The notes beneath the pieces are model-generated. The model saw nothing but the letters and a program-made list of their open reading frames with translations. It ran no database searches and was not told the DNA's origin. From Methanobacterium sp. UBA44 (GTDB lineage Archaea; Methanobacteriota; Methanobacteria; Methanobacteriales; Methanobacteriaceae), in NCBI GenBank assembly GCA_002494885.1, contig DACV01000007.1, positions 360,001 to 424,000 on the forward strand: a DNA stretch of 64,000 nucleotides, read 5' to 3'. Numbering within the stretch: position 1 is the stretch's first letter; each line of letters starts with the position of its first letter. Positions 7,358 to 16,349 of the stretch are shown in pieces. A program made the translations under genes and the position numbers.

Positions 7358-8572
7358 TTATTTTCCTTTATTTTTTTCAAACTGTTTTAATTGATCTTTA
7401 TTTTTTTCAATGATATCTAAAAAATCTTTTATATTAGAAATATTTTCATTTAAAAACTTATCATCAATCTTCTTTAAGAGATGCTTGTTTTTACCTTCAA
7501 TTTGGCCTTTTTTAGTAGTTTTAATATCATCTAAAAGTTCAATAACCTCTCTTACTGTGGTGAATGCATTTTCCTGAGCAACTTTTCCTTTAGGAGTATA
7601 ATATAATTGATTCCTTGGAACTTCAAATATTACAATGTCCCCATTTTCTATCAATTCATCTGTTAATTCAGCTCTTGTAATCTGATTATTCTCATAGGAA
7701 GTAAAATAGAAAGATTTAGTCTCCAAACACATCGCAGCTAAATACTGAGTATAATCCTCACCTTCAGAATCTTCAATAACCACACCTTTTGGAATACGAA
7801 CAGTGTTTAAAATTTGCCATATATTGGTAACTCCTTCTTCTTCATCCCTAGCTTCATTAATATATTCTTTAAAGAAAGCAGCACGAACAAAACGTTGCGA
7901 GGGAGTAAATCCGCCAGGAAGGCCTGTTGTCCCAGTTCCTTGTGAAAAAGGTGTCGCTGTAAATTCACCATATTTTTTTGAACTGAATTGCCGGGGTTGA
8001 ATGTGAATATAATTTCTGAGATTTTGCGTGTGCCATTCTAAATCAGGAGTATTTGTCATAACACCAGCAGGATTCTCTTTAAACTTTAATTCGCCACCAC
8101 TAGGCTCAATCACCACTACATGACCAGTCAAATCAGCCAAAATAAAATGAAGAGGTATTGATTTATTCAATATAGGCAATTCCTTGTCTATTAATCTAAT
8201 ATTTTTTAAATCCTTTTCTAAATTATTAATTGATTTATAGTTTCCTAAAGTCCAATTCAAAAACTCCCATGGAGCCAAATTATTTTTACCTTTAACATCT
8301 TTTTTATTATAAACTGCCTCACCAGGTAAATAAAGCTCTGCAATAGCAAGTCCATGCTCATTAATTCCATCAGTGAAAATATAATTTCCAGCTATTCCTC
8401 GACCAGTCCCAAGCATTGCATACTTGTTTGTCATTTCTTTGCCATCTAAAACATGCCAACTATAATCTCTCGGTAAAAAAACAGGATTACCCTCTAAAGG
8501 AAACGAAAAATCCATTGTTCTCGCTAAAAAATGTTTACCATCTTTAGTTTTAGTGAAAATGCTTGTACACAT
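7358..8572 (-). CDS. Choloylglycine hydrolase family (bile salt hydrolase / penicillin V acylase-like)
   Basis: 404 residues, Ntn-hydrolase fold. The sequence starts M-C-T-S: removal of Met would expose Cys2 as the catalytic nucleophile. Arg18 and Asp21 (A-R-T-M-D-F) match the family's conserved active-site residues. The family cleaves amide bonds such as those of conjugated bile acids, penicillin V or acyl-homoserine lactones. The protein is about 60-80 residues longer than typical bile salt hydrolases (about 320-340), with a Lys-rich helical tail from about residue 345. No signal peptide is seen, so it is cytoplasmic. The substrate cannot be told; in a non-gut methanogen a bile salt is not assured. 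It stands alone, followed downstream by relics. Confidence 0.88.
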   Translation of the reverse strand: MCTSIFTKTKDGKHFLARTMDFSFPLEGNPVFLPRDYSWHVLDGKEMTNKYAMLGTGRGIAGNYIFTDGINEHGLAIAELYLPGEAVYNKKDVKGKNNLAPWEFLNWTLGNYKSINNLEKDLKNIRLIDKELPILNKSIPLHFILADLTGHVVVIEPSGGELKFKENPAGVMTNTPDLEWHTQNLRNYIHIQPRQFSSKKYGEFTATPFSQGTGTTGLPGGFTPSQRFVRAAFFKEYINEARDEEEGVTNIWQILNTVRIPKGVVIEDSEGEDYTQYLAAMCLETKSFYFTSYENNQITRAELTDELIENGDIVIFEVPRNQLYYTPKGKVAQENAFTTVREVIELLDDIKTTKKGQIEGKNKHLLKKIDDKFLNENISNIKDFLDIIEKNKDQLKQFEKNKGK

Positions 8573-8963
8573 TTTCCCCCCTCCTTGAATATTACAAATA
8601 TTTATTGACGTATTACATAATAGGTTTATGTTTTGCAGATAATAAATTTTTTGGATAAACTTTTGCAGAACCGAAGCAATATATGATCATTCAAACGACA
8701 AAATTAAAAAGAAGAAAAAAACCTGTTTTTGGATGATCTTTATTTAACTCTTTTAAAATGTTTCTTACCTGGCAAAGGACCATGCATCAAGCGCAAAGAG
8801 TATATTTCGAATAATAGTCAATGTTTTAAGTTTTTGTTCGGAATTAACCATTGTCAAACGCTCAATTTTAAAATTCTCACTTATTTTAAAGGGATGTTAA
8901 AGTCGCGAACCTTGTTTTGCTGGAAAACCCTCTGCAACTTCATATTTGAAGTTCATGCCCATA
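8573..8963. other. Spacer between two minus-strand genes
   Basis: About 390 bases. Near 8708-8732 the minus strand has a CCAAAAACAGG-type stretch followed by a run of T, a plausible archaeal terminator for the CDGSH gene. At 8936-8953 AACTTC/GAAGTT arms form a short hairpin. Open stretches on both strands look like chance or decayed sequence; none has family signatures. Confidence 0.4.
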
Positions 8964-9701
8964 TTAATCATCTGAACTCTTTTCATCAAGGCCCCATTTT
9001 CTACGGAACTTTATTTTTTCCTCTGCAGTCATCCAGTGACTGCCATCGCAATATGGCTTATTTTCAGATTTACCACATCTACAAAGTGTTTGCCTGTTAC
9101 GAACTTCATATTGAGTCCCATCAGCAGATTCTACAGGAATCCCTCCACGAACCCATATCGGACCTTCACACCCTTTCTGTTTGTCATGAACCATCACAAT
9201 TGAAGGTTCAAACTCCTTTTCAAATGGTTCGCCTGTTTTTTTATCCCATAGAACAAGCCTTCCTGAGGGGCAGATCATGGCCTCTTCAATAGCTGTTTGT
9301 CTGGCCTCTGGATCATCTGATTTTTGTATTAAATCCCTTATCCCGCCTGACCGAAGGCAAAAACGTGAGTGGTCGCAGAATTCGTGTGCATCGGTTAATT
9401 TAAGGTCATTTCCCTCAAATATCTCCGCTTTTTCTATGTATGGTTTTCTGCTGGCTGTTTCTGTACCATCAAAATCAATTTTATTATGGGCACCATCACA
9501 ATATGGCTTATTCTTTGATGCTCCACATCTGCAAAGAATATATCTTTCTTTAAGTGGATATTCATTAACATCTTGCAACTCACGAGTGTGTCCTGCTTCA
9601 TCTGTGGTGATTACCTGTTCAAGGAGAGGAACTCCTCCTGAAACCATATATGGGCCATTTTTTAAGATTTTGATTCTCATTTCCTCTTTTTCTTCTGCCA
9701 T
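8964..9701 (-). CDS. CDGSH iron-sulfur protein with two CDGSH motifs and a central Cys domain
   Basis: 245 residues. Two CDGSH-type cluster motifs are visible: C-R-C-G-x8-C-D-G-A-H (about residues 58-73) and C-R-C-G-x8-C-D-G-S-H (about 207-222), each able to hold a 2Fe-2S cluster with 3 Cys and 1 His. Between them (about 108-155) is a region with C-D-H-S-R-F-C and C-P-S-G-R-L-V, typical of a further Fe-S or metal site in multidomain CDGSH proteins. It is soluble. Roles of the family are electron transfer or cluster handling; the precise partner is unknown. It sits 22 bases downstream of trmO on the same strand and may be cotranscribed. Confidence 0.88.
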   Translation of the reverse strand: MAEEKEEMRIKILKNGPYMVSGGVPLLEQVITTDEAGHTRELQDVNEYPLKERYILCRCGASKNKPYCDGAHNKIDFDGTETASRKPYIEKAEIFEGNDLKLTDAHEFCDHSRFCLRSGGIRDLIQKSDDPEARQTAIEEAMICPSGRLVLWDKKTGEPFEKEFEPSIVMVHDKQKGCEGPIWVRGGIPVESADGTQYEVRNRQTLCRCGKSENKPYCDGSHWMTAEEKIKFRRKWGLDEKSSDD

Positions 9702-9723
9702 TTTATAACTCCATTTATTAGAT

Positions 9724-10119
9724 TTAAATACAATCTGTTTCAGCCCAGAATGGCTTTATATCAATAAGAGGAGATCCATCAAGGGCATCCAGCCATTTAA
9801 CAGTCAATTTATTTCCTTCAATTTTAATTATCTCTACAAGGCACATCGCTATTGGATTTGGTCTTGCAGGAGATCTAATGGAAAATACTCCTCGTTCCTC
9901 AGTCCTTCCCGGGGGAATTCCTGTTAATTTATCCCTTTCAGCCCTATCTAACCAATAAAGGATATAATAATGCTTTTTTTGTTCAATATCCTGTAAACCT
10001 TCCAGATATTCATCAAAAATTGTGATTTCACTTATCTCCTCAGAATATCTGCCCTGTCTTGGAGCATCTTTCTTTTCTTTGTAGGGAGAATGGATTACGC
10101 CTATCTGTTTTAATTTCAT
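9724..10119 (-). CDS. trmO: tRNA t6A37 N6-methyltransferase TrmO (TsaA/UPF0066 family)
   Basis: 131 residues, matching the single beta-barrel domain of the family. The family N6-methylates t6A37 in certain tRNAs using S-adenosylmethionine. Visible family marks are the N-terminal I-G-V-I-H-S-P-Y, the D-A-P-R-Q-G segment, G-V-F-S-I-R-S-P-A-R-P-N-P-I (about 78-91) and L-D-A-L-D-G-S-P-L-I-D-I-K-P at the C-terminus. The bacterial C-terminal extension is absent, as in archaeal members. The exact modification in methanogens is inferred from the family. Confidence 0.88.
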   Translation of the reverse strand: MKLKQIGVIHSPYKEKKDAPRQGRYSEEISEITIFDEYLEGLQDIEQKKHYYILYWLDRAERDKLTGIPPGRTEERGVFSIRSPARPNPIAMCLVEIIKIEGNKLTVKWLDALDGSPLIDIKPFWAETDCI

Positions 10120-10220
10120 ACATGATATATTATTTTATAAATAATTAAAAATTGTGTTATTTCCATTCTCTAAAATAAATCCCTGTTTTCATATTGTTCA
10201 CAGCATTATCATTTTCTAAT

Positions 10221-11057
10221 TTAAAATAAAGAAGCTAAAAACGGTGATCCGGCCGCAAAAGCCAGAAATGTTATCCCCATACCTATTTTAATTTTCTTAG
10301 AAACATTTGCTGAATTTTCCACCGATTGATCCTTTAATATGGAGACTGCACCTATCATGAACATGAAAATGGCAATGAATAGAACCATAAGATAAAGTAT
10401 ATTAAAAATTCCTATAAAATAAAGCGCTGGACTGGTTATGCTTGCAATTATCATGAAGCTTGCTGCAATAATTGATGATAGTTTTGTTCCATAAATTATT
10501 GGTAATGTTGCTGCTCCTTCTTTCTTATCTCCTTCCACATCTTCCATATCCTTCACAATCTCTCTGGCCATGGTCATCAAAAATGCATAAAACCCTAAAT
10601 AAATGGAAGTAATGATTTCACCAACAGCTATTCCACCAAAAACAAAACAAAGACCTGTAAGGAACGAAATACTTAAATTGCCAATGATAACTGTTTTTTT
10701 AAGTTTATATGCATAATATACCATTAAAAGAGAGCTTAAAAATGCTATCATACCCAGTAAAAAATTTATATAAAATCCAACAATTATTCCTATAATAAAC
10801 AATAAAATAGAATAAATACCTGCTGTTTTCCTTGAAATTTTACCAGAAGGGATTGGTCTTTTCGGTTTATTTATCGCATCGATTTTATAATCAAAATAAT
10901 CATTTACTATATTCCCGGCGCCTGTGACAACAAAAACCACAAAACATGCTAAAAATGCGCTTGCTGTAAAATTTCCACTTATTAGCATCACTAAAAGAAC
11001 GGCGATTACTGCCATTACTGCATTTCCCGGCCTTAAAATTTCTAAATATGCGTTCAT
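10221..11057 (-). CDS. Digeranylgeranylglyceryl phosphate synthase (UbiA prenyltransferase family)
   Basis: 278 residues with about eight hydrophobic helices. The first Asp-rich motif N-D-Y-F-D-Y-K-I-D (about residues 51-59) is followed by N-K-P-K-R-P-I-P-S-G. The second is D-M-E-D-V-E-G-D-K (about 168-176) followed by A-A-T-L-P. This is the UbiA signature; the N-K-P-x-R-P-I-P form and length fit archaeal DGGGP synthase, which attaches the second geranylgeranyl chain to form the archaeal diether lipid core. It is an integral membrane enzyme requiring Mg. Other UbiA prenyltransferases are a less likely alternative. Confidence 0.85.
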   Translation of the reverse strand: MNAYLEILRPGNAVMAVIAVLLVMLISGNFTASAFLACFVVFVVTGAGNIVNDYFDYKIDAINKPKRPIPSGKISRKTAGIYSILLFIIGIIVGFYINFLLGMIAFLSSLLMVYYAYKLKKTVIIGNLSISFLTGLCFVFGGIAVGEIITSIYLGFYAFLMTMAREIVKDMEDVEGDKKEGAATLPIIYGTKLSSIIAASFMIIASITSPALYFIGIFNILYLMVLFIAIFMFMIGAVSILKDQSVENSANVSKKIKIGMGITFLAFAAGSPFLASLF

Positions 11058-11261
11058 GAAATCACTTTAGATAGAATTAATTTGTTTATGTAATATTTAA
11101 GTTAATGTGATCATCGCTTAAAATAATTAACTTAGCATAATTAACATTTTTCACTTAATTTAACCCATAACAATTAATTATTGGAAATCTAGCACTTTAA
11201 AAAAAGAAAACCCCAAATAATTACATCAAATGCATAATTTTAAAAAGAAAATTGGGAATTT

Positions 11262-12350
11262 TTAGGATATGTAAATTCTGGTTGTGCTGGCCCTATTGTT
11301 ATTTGATTCGTTTGATTCTGGTATCAATCCAGTAGAATCAGCTACAGCAATAATATAATAGTATCCTCGCGCTATATTTGCAGGTATACTACAATTAGCC
11401 ACTGCATTAACTGTTGACCAACCATTTAAACCATTTACTGTTGCACGCCCAATATAACGATCACTACTACTTTTAATAGCATCTGTAGACAGATAATAGG
11501 ACACATAGAATGTACCTGAAGTGATTGAACCACCATTTTTAACTGTACTGCTAACAGAGTATCCTGTTGCGCCTCTTGCGCTATTTCCACCCTGAGTAAC
11601 TTTTTGAACGCTTAAATCAGGCCGCCATACGAAAATCTTGCTTGCACTGGATCTGATATTGTTTGCTTCGTTGGATTCTCGTATGAGTCCTGTTGAATCG
11701 GCAACTGCAATGATATAATAGTTTCCCTGAGCAATATCCTTAGGTATTGTGCATTTGGCTGTTGCAGTGGTTGTTGACCAGCCATTTAAACCATTAACAG
11801 TAGCATGACCAATATAACGATCATTACTACTCTTAGTAGTGTCTGTAGACAGGTAATAAGATACGTAGAATGTATCTGAAGTGATTGAACCACTATTTTT
11901 GATTGTGCTGCTAACTGAATAGTTTGTTATACCAGTTGCAGTGTTACCGCTCAGAGTAACTGTTTGAACGCTTAAATCAGGTCTCCATATAAAAATTCTA
12001 CTTGCACTGGTTTTAGCATTGTTTGCTTCGTTGGATTCTCGTATAATTCCTGTGGAATCAGCAACAGCGATGATGTAATAGTTTCCTTGAGCAATATCCT
12101 TAGGTATTGAACCTAATATTTGTGCATTAACTGATGAACCACTGGCTAAACCGTTTACTGTAGCGTGTCCAATGTAGCGATCATTACTGCTCTTATACTG
12201 GTCAGTAGATAGGTAGTAAGACACATAGAATGTTTTTGTAATAGTTCCACCGTAATTTTTAACTGTACTGCTAACCGGATAGTTTGTAATGCCAGTTGCA
12301 GTATTTCCGTTTGTAGTAATTGTTTCAGTCCTTAAATCAGCAGGAGCAAG
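11262..12350 (-). repeat. Three tandem direct repeats of about 345 bp inside the surface-protein gene
   Basis: The three CARDB-coding units are highly similar at DNA level. Segments such as the coding sequence for D-R-Y-I-G-H/R-A-T-V-N-G-L (near 11450, 11810 and 12170) and for Y-Y-I-I-A-V-A-D-S-T-G (near 11340, 11700 and 12060) recur about every 360 bases. The two C-terminal units share S-T-(T/V)-(T/N)-A, and the spacing indicates recent tandem duplication. Confidence 0.8.
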
Positions 12351-13724
12351 GTTTATTGTATATATTTCAGTGTATACTGGTGAAGGGTTACCTGCTGTGT
12401 CGACTGCGTAGAATTTAAGCGTGGTTGTAATGTTTATTGTTATTGGATCAATATATTCAGTTCTTGTGCTGCTTGTTTGTGGATTGCTGCCATCTGTAGT
12501 GTAATAAATCGTTGCAGTACTACCTGAATCTGTTTTTGTCAAAGTAACAGTTTTGGAAGTGTTAAAAGTACCTCCTTTTGGACTGGCATTTACAGCCTGC
12601 CCTGTAGGTGCTTCCTTACCCAGATTATCTAATGCATTAATAAGAGTATTTGCATCGAATGTTTTCTTAGTTTCAGAATCGTACATGTATGTTTCGTAGA
12701 TTATTGTGGTTATTCCCTGATTTGCAATAGGCACTGTAACGTACGGAGTACTGGTCGGATTTGAAGGGCTGTATAATACTAAAAACGGCATTTGACTGAT
12801 TATTTCGTTAGCATAAGTTGTGGTTATGGTGGTATTGGAGATTGGGTATAAAAACCTGTAATAAGCGTATCCGCTGTCTGCACCATGATTTTCATGATTA
12901 TCCATGACCAACATTGGATTTTCACTGGAAACATCAGGAACTACAAAGGCTTGAGCCAATAACTGTCCATTCATTCTTCCTTTGATATAATCGCTGGCAT
13001 CTTGAGTTACATGAACATTATAAACAACGTATCTTTTATTTAAATTTGCAGACTTAGATGCTAAAGTATTCACAATAGCAGTATGTATCCCGCTTTCCTG
13101 GGGATGTACTCCAATTATAAGTACTATAGTCTGGTTAGAAGTTTGATTTCCATAAAATTCTTTTTCCACGTAACCATAGCTTGTATTGCCTATTATATTT
13201 GGATTTGTAACAATTGTCCATGGATTAACTGTGATATAATCTGGCAGAACACCATTTATTTTATAAGAGTTCAATATCTGGGAGTACATATAAATTAGCG
13301 ACTCATAACGAATAGTTCCTGTACTGGTTGATGCATAATTTGGTGCTCGTCCATTGGTATCCATATACGATTTAACACGACTTGCAATATTCAGATACTC
13401 TGCTTTACTAACATTTATGCTTGTAATATTCTCTGATGGTGATGGAGCACTGCTATAACTTATAATAGGGATCGTTGCATTGGATGATGCATTAATATTC
13501 AACACTGCAGTTGTTGAAAGTTTTAAATATTGTGGCATAGTAACCTGATTTTCACCAACATTAGTATTACCTGGAAGTGTGTGATTGATCTCAATGTAAG
13601 AATTCACATTTCCTGAAGAGTTAATTACTTGCTCAACAGTAACATTAACCGCAGAAACACCGGCAAGATTAAAAAAAAACGCTATAAGAATCACTAATAA
13701 CAATGTAAAACCTATTTTTTTCAT
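11262..13724 (-). CDS. Secreted cell-wall protein: pseudomurein-binding repeats, M14-like peptidase domain, chitobiase-type domain, three CARDB repeats
   Basis: 820 residues. Residues 1-25 form a signal peptide. About 45-85 and 100-165 match pseudomurein-binding repeats (Q-V-T-M-P-Q-Y-L-K-L; S-R-V-K-S-Y-M-D-T-N-G-R-A-P-N-Y). About 175-370 resembles an M14/AstE-like zinc carboxypeptidase core: I-G-V-H-P-Q-E-S-G with the H-x-x-E zinc motif, then M-D-N-H-E-N-H-G. About 378-455 resembles the chitobiase C-terminal domain (Y-Y-T-T-D-G-S-N-P). The rest is three CARDB-type domains of about 115 residues. N-glycosylation sequons are numerous. This suggests a wall-anchored enzyme or adhesin acting on peptide bonds, perhaps those of pseudomurein; the activity is inferred. 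Confidence 0.82.
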   Translation of the reverse strand: MKKIGFTLLLVILIAFFFNLAGVSAVNVTVEQVINSSGNVNSYIEINHTLPGNTNVGENQVTMPQYLKLSTTAVLNINASSNATIPIISYSSAPSPSENITSINVSKAEYLNIASRVKSYMDTNGRAPNYASTSTGTIRYESLIYMYSQILNSYKINGVLPDYITVNPWTIVTNPNIIGNTSYGYVEKEFYGNQTSNQTIVLIIGVHPQESGIHTAIVNTLASKSANLNKRYVVYNVHVTQDASDYIKGRMNGQLLAQAFVVPDVSSENPMLVMDNHENHGADSGYAYYRFLYPISNTTITTTYANEIISQMPFLVLYSPSNPTSTPYVTVPIANQGITTIIYETYMYDSETKKTFDANTLINALDNLGKEAPTGQAVNASPKGGTFNTSKTVTLTKTDSGSTATIYYTTDGSNPQTSSTRTEYIDPITINITTTLKFYAVDTAGNPSPVYTEIYTINLAPADLRTETITTNGNTATGITNYPVSSTVKNYGGTITKTFYVSYYLSTDQYKSSNDRYIGHATVNGLASGSSVNAQILGSIPKDIAQGNYYIIAVADSTGIIRESNEANNAKTSASRIFIWRPDLSVQTVTLSGNTATGITNYSVSSTIKNSGSITSDTFYVSYYLSTDTTKSSNDRYIGHATVNGLNGWSTTTATAKCTIPKDIAQGNYYIIAVADSTGLIRESNEANNIRSSASKIFVWRPDLSVQKVTQGGNSARGATGYSVSSTVKNGGSITSGTFYVSYYLSTDAIKSSSDRYIGRATVNGLNGWSTVNAVANCSIPANIARGYYYIIAVADSTGLIPESNESNNNRASTTRIYIS

Positions 13725-13806
13725 TAACTATCTCCCCCATATTAATAAGCACAATTTTTTATGCCTTTTAAAATATTTAAATATTAATCTCCTAAAAAAT
13801 GTTCGC

Positions 13807-14256
13807 TCATCTCCGGGGTGTAGTGCAATTTAATATTAGTTTTAGGGCTTTTTCAAGCCAGTTTATCCCGTTATTGAATACGAATTGGAAGAATTTCACG
13901 TATGAGTTGAGGTTTTTCTTGGAAACACCTCGAAACATCCCTAAAAACGGTCTTAATAGTGAATGTCTGTTTTCGGCATTGTTCACATGTATCTTGCCTT
14001 CACTGTAGTTTCTGTGTGAATGGTTGATTATATGATGGGTTTTAACCATTTTATGCTCTTTTAGGTTTGAATATATTGTATAATCATCTGTAAATATTTT
14101 TACAGGTTTTAAACAGTACTCATTCAACTTGTTTTCTATTAATTTTTTGGAGAGATTCTTTTCAACTGAAAATATGGTTTTTCCGGTGTTTCTTTCTACA
14201 ATCGTGATGATTGGTGGCTTATCTTTCTTCCAGGTGCCTCTTCCTCTTTGTTTCAA
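13807..14256 (-). pseudogene. IS1595-like transposase, C-terminal part (second frame)
   Basis: 149 codons from TTG 14256. It carries the remaining catalytic residues of a DDE/DDN-type ISXO2-like domain: F-T-D-D-Y-T-I-Y (second Asp, about residue 57) and N-A-E-N-R-H-S-L-L-R (third acidic residue, about 94-103). The N-terminus L-K-Q-R-G-R-G-T would follow directly on the D-E-G end of the upstream frame, so the two frames are one protein interrupted by a single-base shift near 14254-14258. It ends with P-R-R and TGA in the left inverted repeat. Confidence 0.8.
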
Positions 14257-14714
14257 CCCTCGTCTTCGTGGTTGTTTTTTTTAACACCCTTAACACCTGT
14301 AGATTGGTACATTTCATCTATTTCGACTTTTCTAAGTACAACAGGATCTTTAGATTTTTCTGAGAGGTTTTCTCTGAAGTCTTTTGCTAAACGGTAAATT
14401 GTATCCCATTTATGCCCCAGTTCTTCTGATAAACGTTTTATGCTCTTTTTGTCCAAATTCATGAGGATGTACAACATTTCACCCATTGGAATTTTCTTGT
14501 TTTCAAATATGCTTCCTGTAAGATCGCTGAAGTTCAATTGACATTTTTTACAGGAGTAACGTCTGGTTTTACCTTGGAAACCACGGTTATAAATTTTGAA
14601 AGACTTACATTTAGGACAATAAATCCCGTTTGACCATCTTATACTCCTGAAAACATCCATTGCTCTATCTTCCTCAGGAATAAAAAGCTCTTGCACTAAC
14701 CTATTAGACATCAT
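14253..14714 (-). pseudogene. IS1595-like transposase, N-terminal part (first frame)
   Basis: 153 codons. The N-terminal zinc ribbon is typical of ISXO2/IS1595 transposases: C-P-K-C (about residues 33-36) and C-K-K-C (about 54-57). It is followed by a helical segment and V-E-I-D-E-M-Y, holding the first catalytic Asp. The frame stops at TGA in the sequence for D-E-G, overlapping by one base the TTG of the second frame. The length of a complete fused protein would be about 300 residues, normal for the family. Either a simple indel or a -1 translational shift could explain the break; no long slippery run is present, so I favour an indel. Confidence 0.8.
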
Positions 14715-14782
14715 ACTTATATTTTAAGACATCATACTATATAAACATTGAACTATTTAAAGGGCATGAGCGAAAATGTTTT

Positions 14783-15152
14783 AAATATCATAAAATATAT
14801 TATGATAGTTATTAAATTCACAGGAATTTAATATTAGACAAAATTTTGTGAATTCAGACATACCAAAATTATTAAAAATGAACTCTAAAATATCCCAATA
14901 TGAAAAATTAAACTGTAATTAATAGTTATAAAAAATAAATCAGATTATATGTAATAGAAATATTTAATCTAAATTCAATTTAAAATAAAATCATCCTCAA
15001 AAAACCTTAATAATCTAATCATTAAGGTTTTCTTATAGATTGAAATTTCTCTAATGAGTTATAACTATAATAAGACTGCTAAAAATTTAAGAACCCATAT
15101 AGATCATTATCCTAACGAATCTTCAATTTCTAAAAATTAAAATTTAATTTAG
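14783..15152. other. AT-rich spacer between the IS and ftsY
   Basis: Apart from a hairpin at 15001-15031 (listed as terminator) and an AT-rich palindromic stretch at about 14788-14807, nothing gene-like is visible in about 370 bases. Confidence 0.5.
15001..15031 (-). terminator. Hairpin terminator downstream of ftsY
   Basis: Perfect 11-bp arms AAAACCTTAAT and ATTAAGGTTTT enclose a 9-nt loop, about 120 bases beyond the ftsY stop codon. On the minus strand T-rich sequence follows. It probably ends the long translation/secretion transcript. Confidence 0.55.
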
Positions 15153-16325
15153 CTAAATAAGTTGATCAACCATCCACTCAGATTTAAATTCCATTATATC
15201 TTCATAAGATTGGCCTACACCTAAAAACAGGATTGGCTTGCTTATTACATAACCAATTGAAAGTGCTGCTCCTCCTTTAGCATCGGCATCAGCTTTGGTT
15301 AAAATGATTCCATCAACACCTACAGCCTCGTTGAATTTCATTGCCTGTTCAACTGCATCGTTTCCAGTAAGGGAATCACCGACATAAATTATGATATCTG
15401 GCTTTACAACACGTTGAATTTTCTTCATCTCATCCATGAGATTTATATTAGTTTGCATTCTACCTGCAGTGTCTATTAAAACTATCTCTTTTCCTTTAGC
15501 CTTTGCATGTTCAACTGCATCATATGCAACTGCAGCAGGATCTGCACCTTTTTTGTGTTTTATTAACTTAACTCCAATATTTTCAGCGTGATGACCAATT
15601 TGTTCAATAGCACCAGCTCTAAAGGTATCTGCAGCTGCAATAACTGGAGTAAATCCTTCATTTATAAAGTAAGTGGCAATTTTAGCTATTGTAGTTGTTT
15701 TACCAGTTCCATTTACGCCGACAAACATTATCTTAAGTGGTTCGCCCGATTTTTTTGCATTCTGGGCCATTTCTTTAAGGTCTCTTGTTTCGACACCTAG
15801 TATTTCGGAAATAGCTTTTTTCAGGGCATTTCTTGTGAATTCAGCTACATCGCTTCTTCTCTTGATTTTTTTACCCACAAGATCTTCTTTTACCGAATTA
15901 ATTATCTTTTCTGCAACTTCCAGTGCTACATCACTTTCTAAAAGTGCCATTTCAAGTTCAAATAAAATATCATCAATATCCTTTTCAGATATTGTCTTTT
16001 TAGTGACAAACGAAAACATTCCAGATTTTTCTTCTTCTATATCTTCAGCAGGATGTTCTTCTGGTTTTTCTTCAGTTTCCTGAACTTTATCTTCCTTTTT
16101 ATCTCTGGAGAAAATCCCTGATAATTTTTCTCTAACTCCACCTTCTTCATCTTTCTTAGAAGGTTCCTCTATTTCTTCAGAAACTTTTTTTGGAATAGTT
16201 TCTTCTTTTTCCTGTGGCGTTTCTTCTAAAGGAGTTTTATCTTCTACTTTTTCATCTTCTTTAGAAATTTTATCGCTTATTTTCCCAACAGTGCCGCTAA
16301 ATTTCTTTTTAAGTGATTCAAACAA
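15153..16325 (-). CDS. ftsY: Signal recognition particle receptor FtsY (SRP54-type GTPase)
   Basis: 391 residues from TTG 16325, giving the family start M-F-E-S-L-K-K-K-F with GGAGTG about 7-12 bases upstream; an upstream in-frame ATG at 16451 would add 42 residues that merely translate the hairpin array. Domains: acidic, Lys/Glu-rich N-terminal A region (about 10-100), N domain four-helix bundle (about 105-185), and G domain with G-V-N-G-T-G-K-T-T (about 202-210), D-T-A-G-R and T-K-A-D. FtsY docks SRP-ribosome complexes at the membrane. It lies downstream of pfdA, separated by hairpin array B. Confidence 0.95.
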   Translation of the reverse strand: MFESLKKKFSGTVGKISDKISKEDEKVEDKTPLEETPQEKEETIPKKVSEEIEEPSKKDEEGGVREKLSGIFSRDKKEDKVQETEEKPEEHPAEDIEEEKSGMFSFVTKKTISEKDIDDILFELEMALLESDVALEVAEKIINSVKEDLVGKKIKRRSDVAEFTRNALKKAISEILGVETRDLKEMAQNAKKSGEPLKIMFVGVNGTGKTTTIAKIATYFINEGFTPVIAAADTFRAGAIEQIGHHAENIGVKLIKHKKGADPAAVAYDAVEHAKAKGKEIVLIDTAGRMQTNINLMDEMKKIQRVVKPDIIIYVGDSLTGNDAVEQAMKFNEAVGVDGIILTKADADAKGGAALSIGYVISKPILFLGVGQSYEDIMEFKSEWMVDQLI

Positions 16326-16349
16326 AACATTCACTCCTTTAAAAACTCT

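Larger units (their letters stand above)
13794..14782 (-). mobile_element. IS1595-like insertion sequence with frameshifted transposase
   Basis: An element of about 990 bp. Terminal inverted repeats of 17 bp match at 15 positions: left 13794-13810 ends in TTCGCTCAT, right 14766-14782 begins with ATGAGCGAAAA. The transposase is split into two frames (14714-14253 and 14256-13807); its stop codon lies within the left repeat. No clear target duplication is visible next to the ends, so flanks may have changed after insertion. Confidence 0.8.

Noticed and set aside
8729..9292. Long open frame on the plus strand
   Set aside because: It overlaps the clearly real CDGSH gene antisense and the spacer, has a Cys/His/Phe-rich composition typical of a shadow frame, and no family features.
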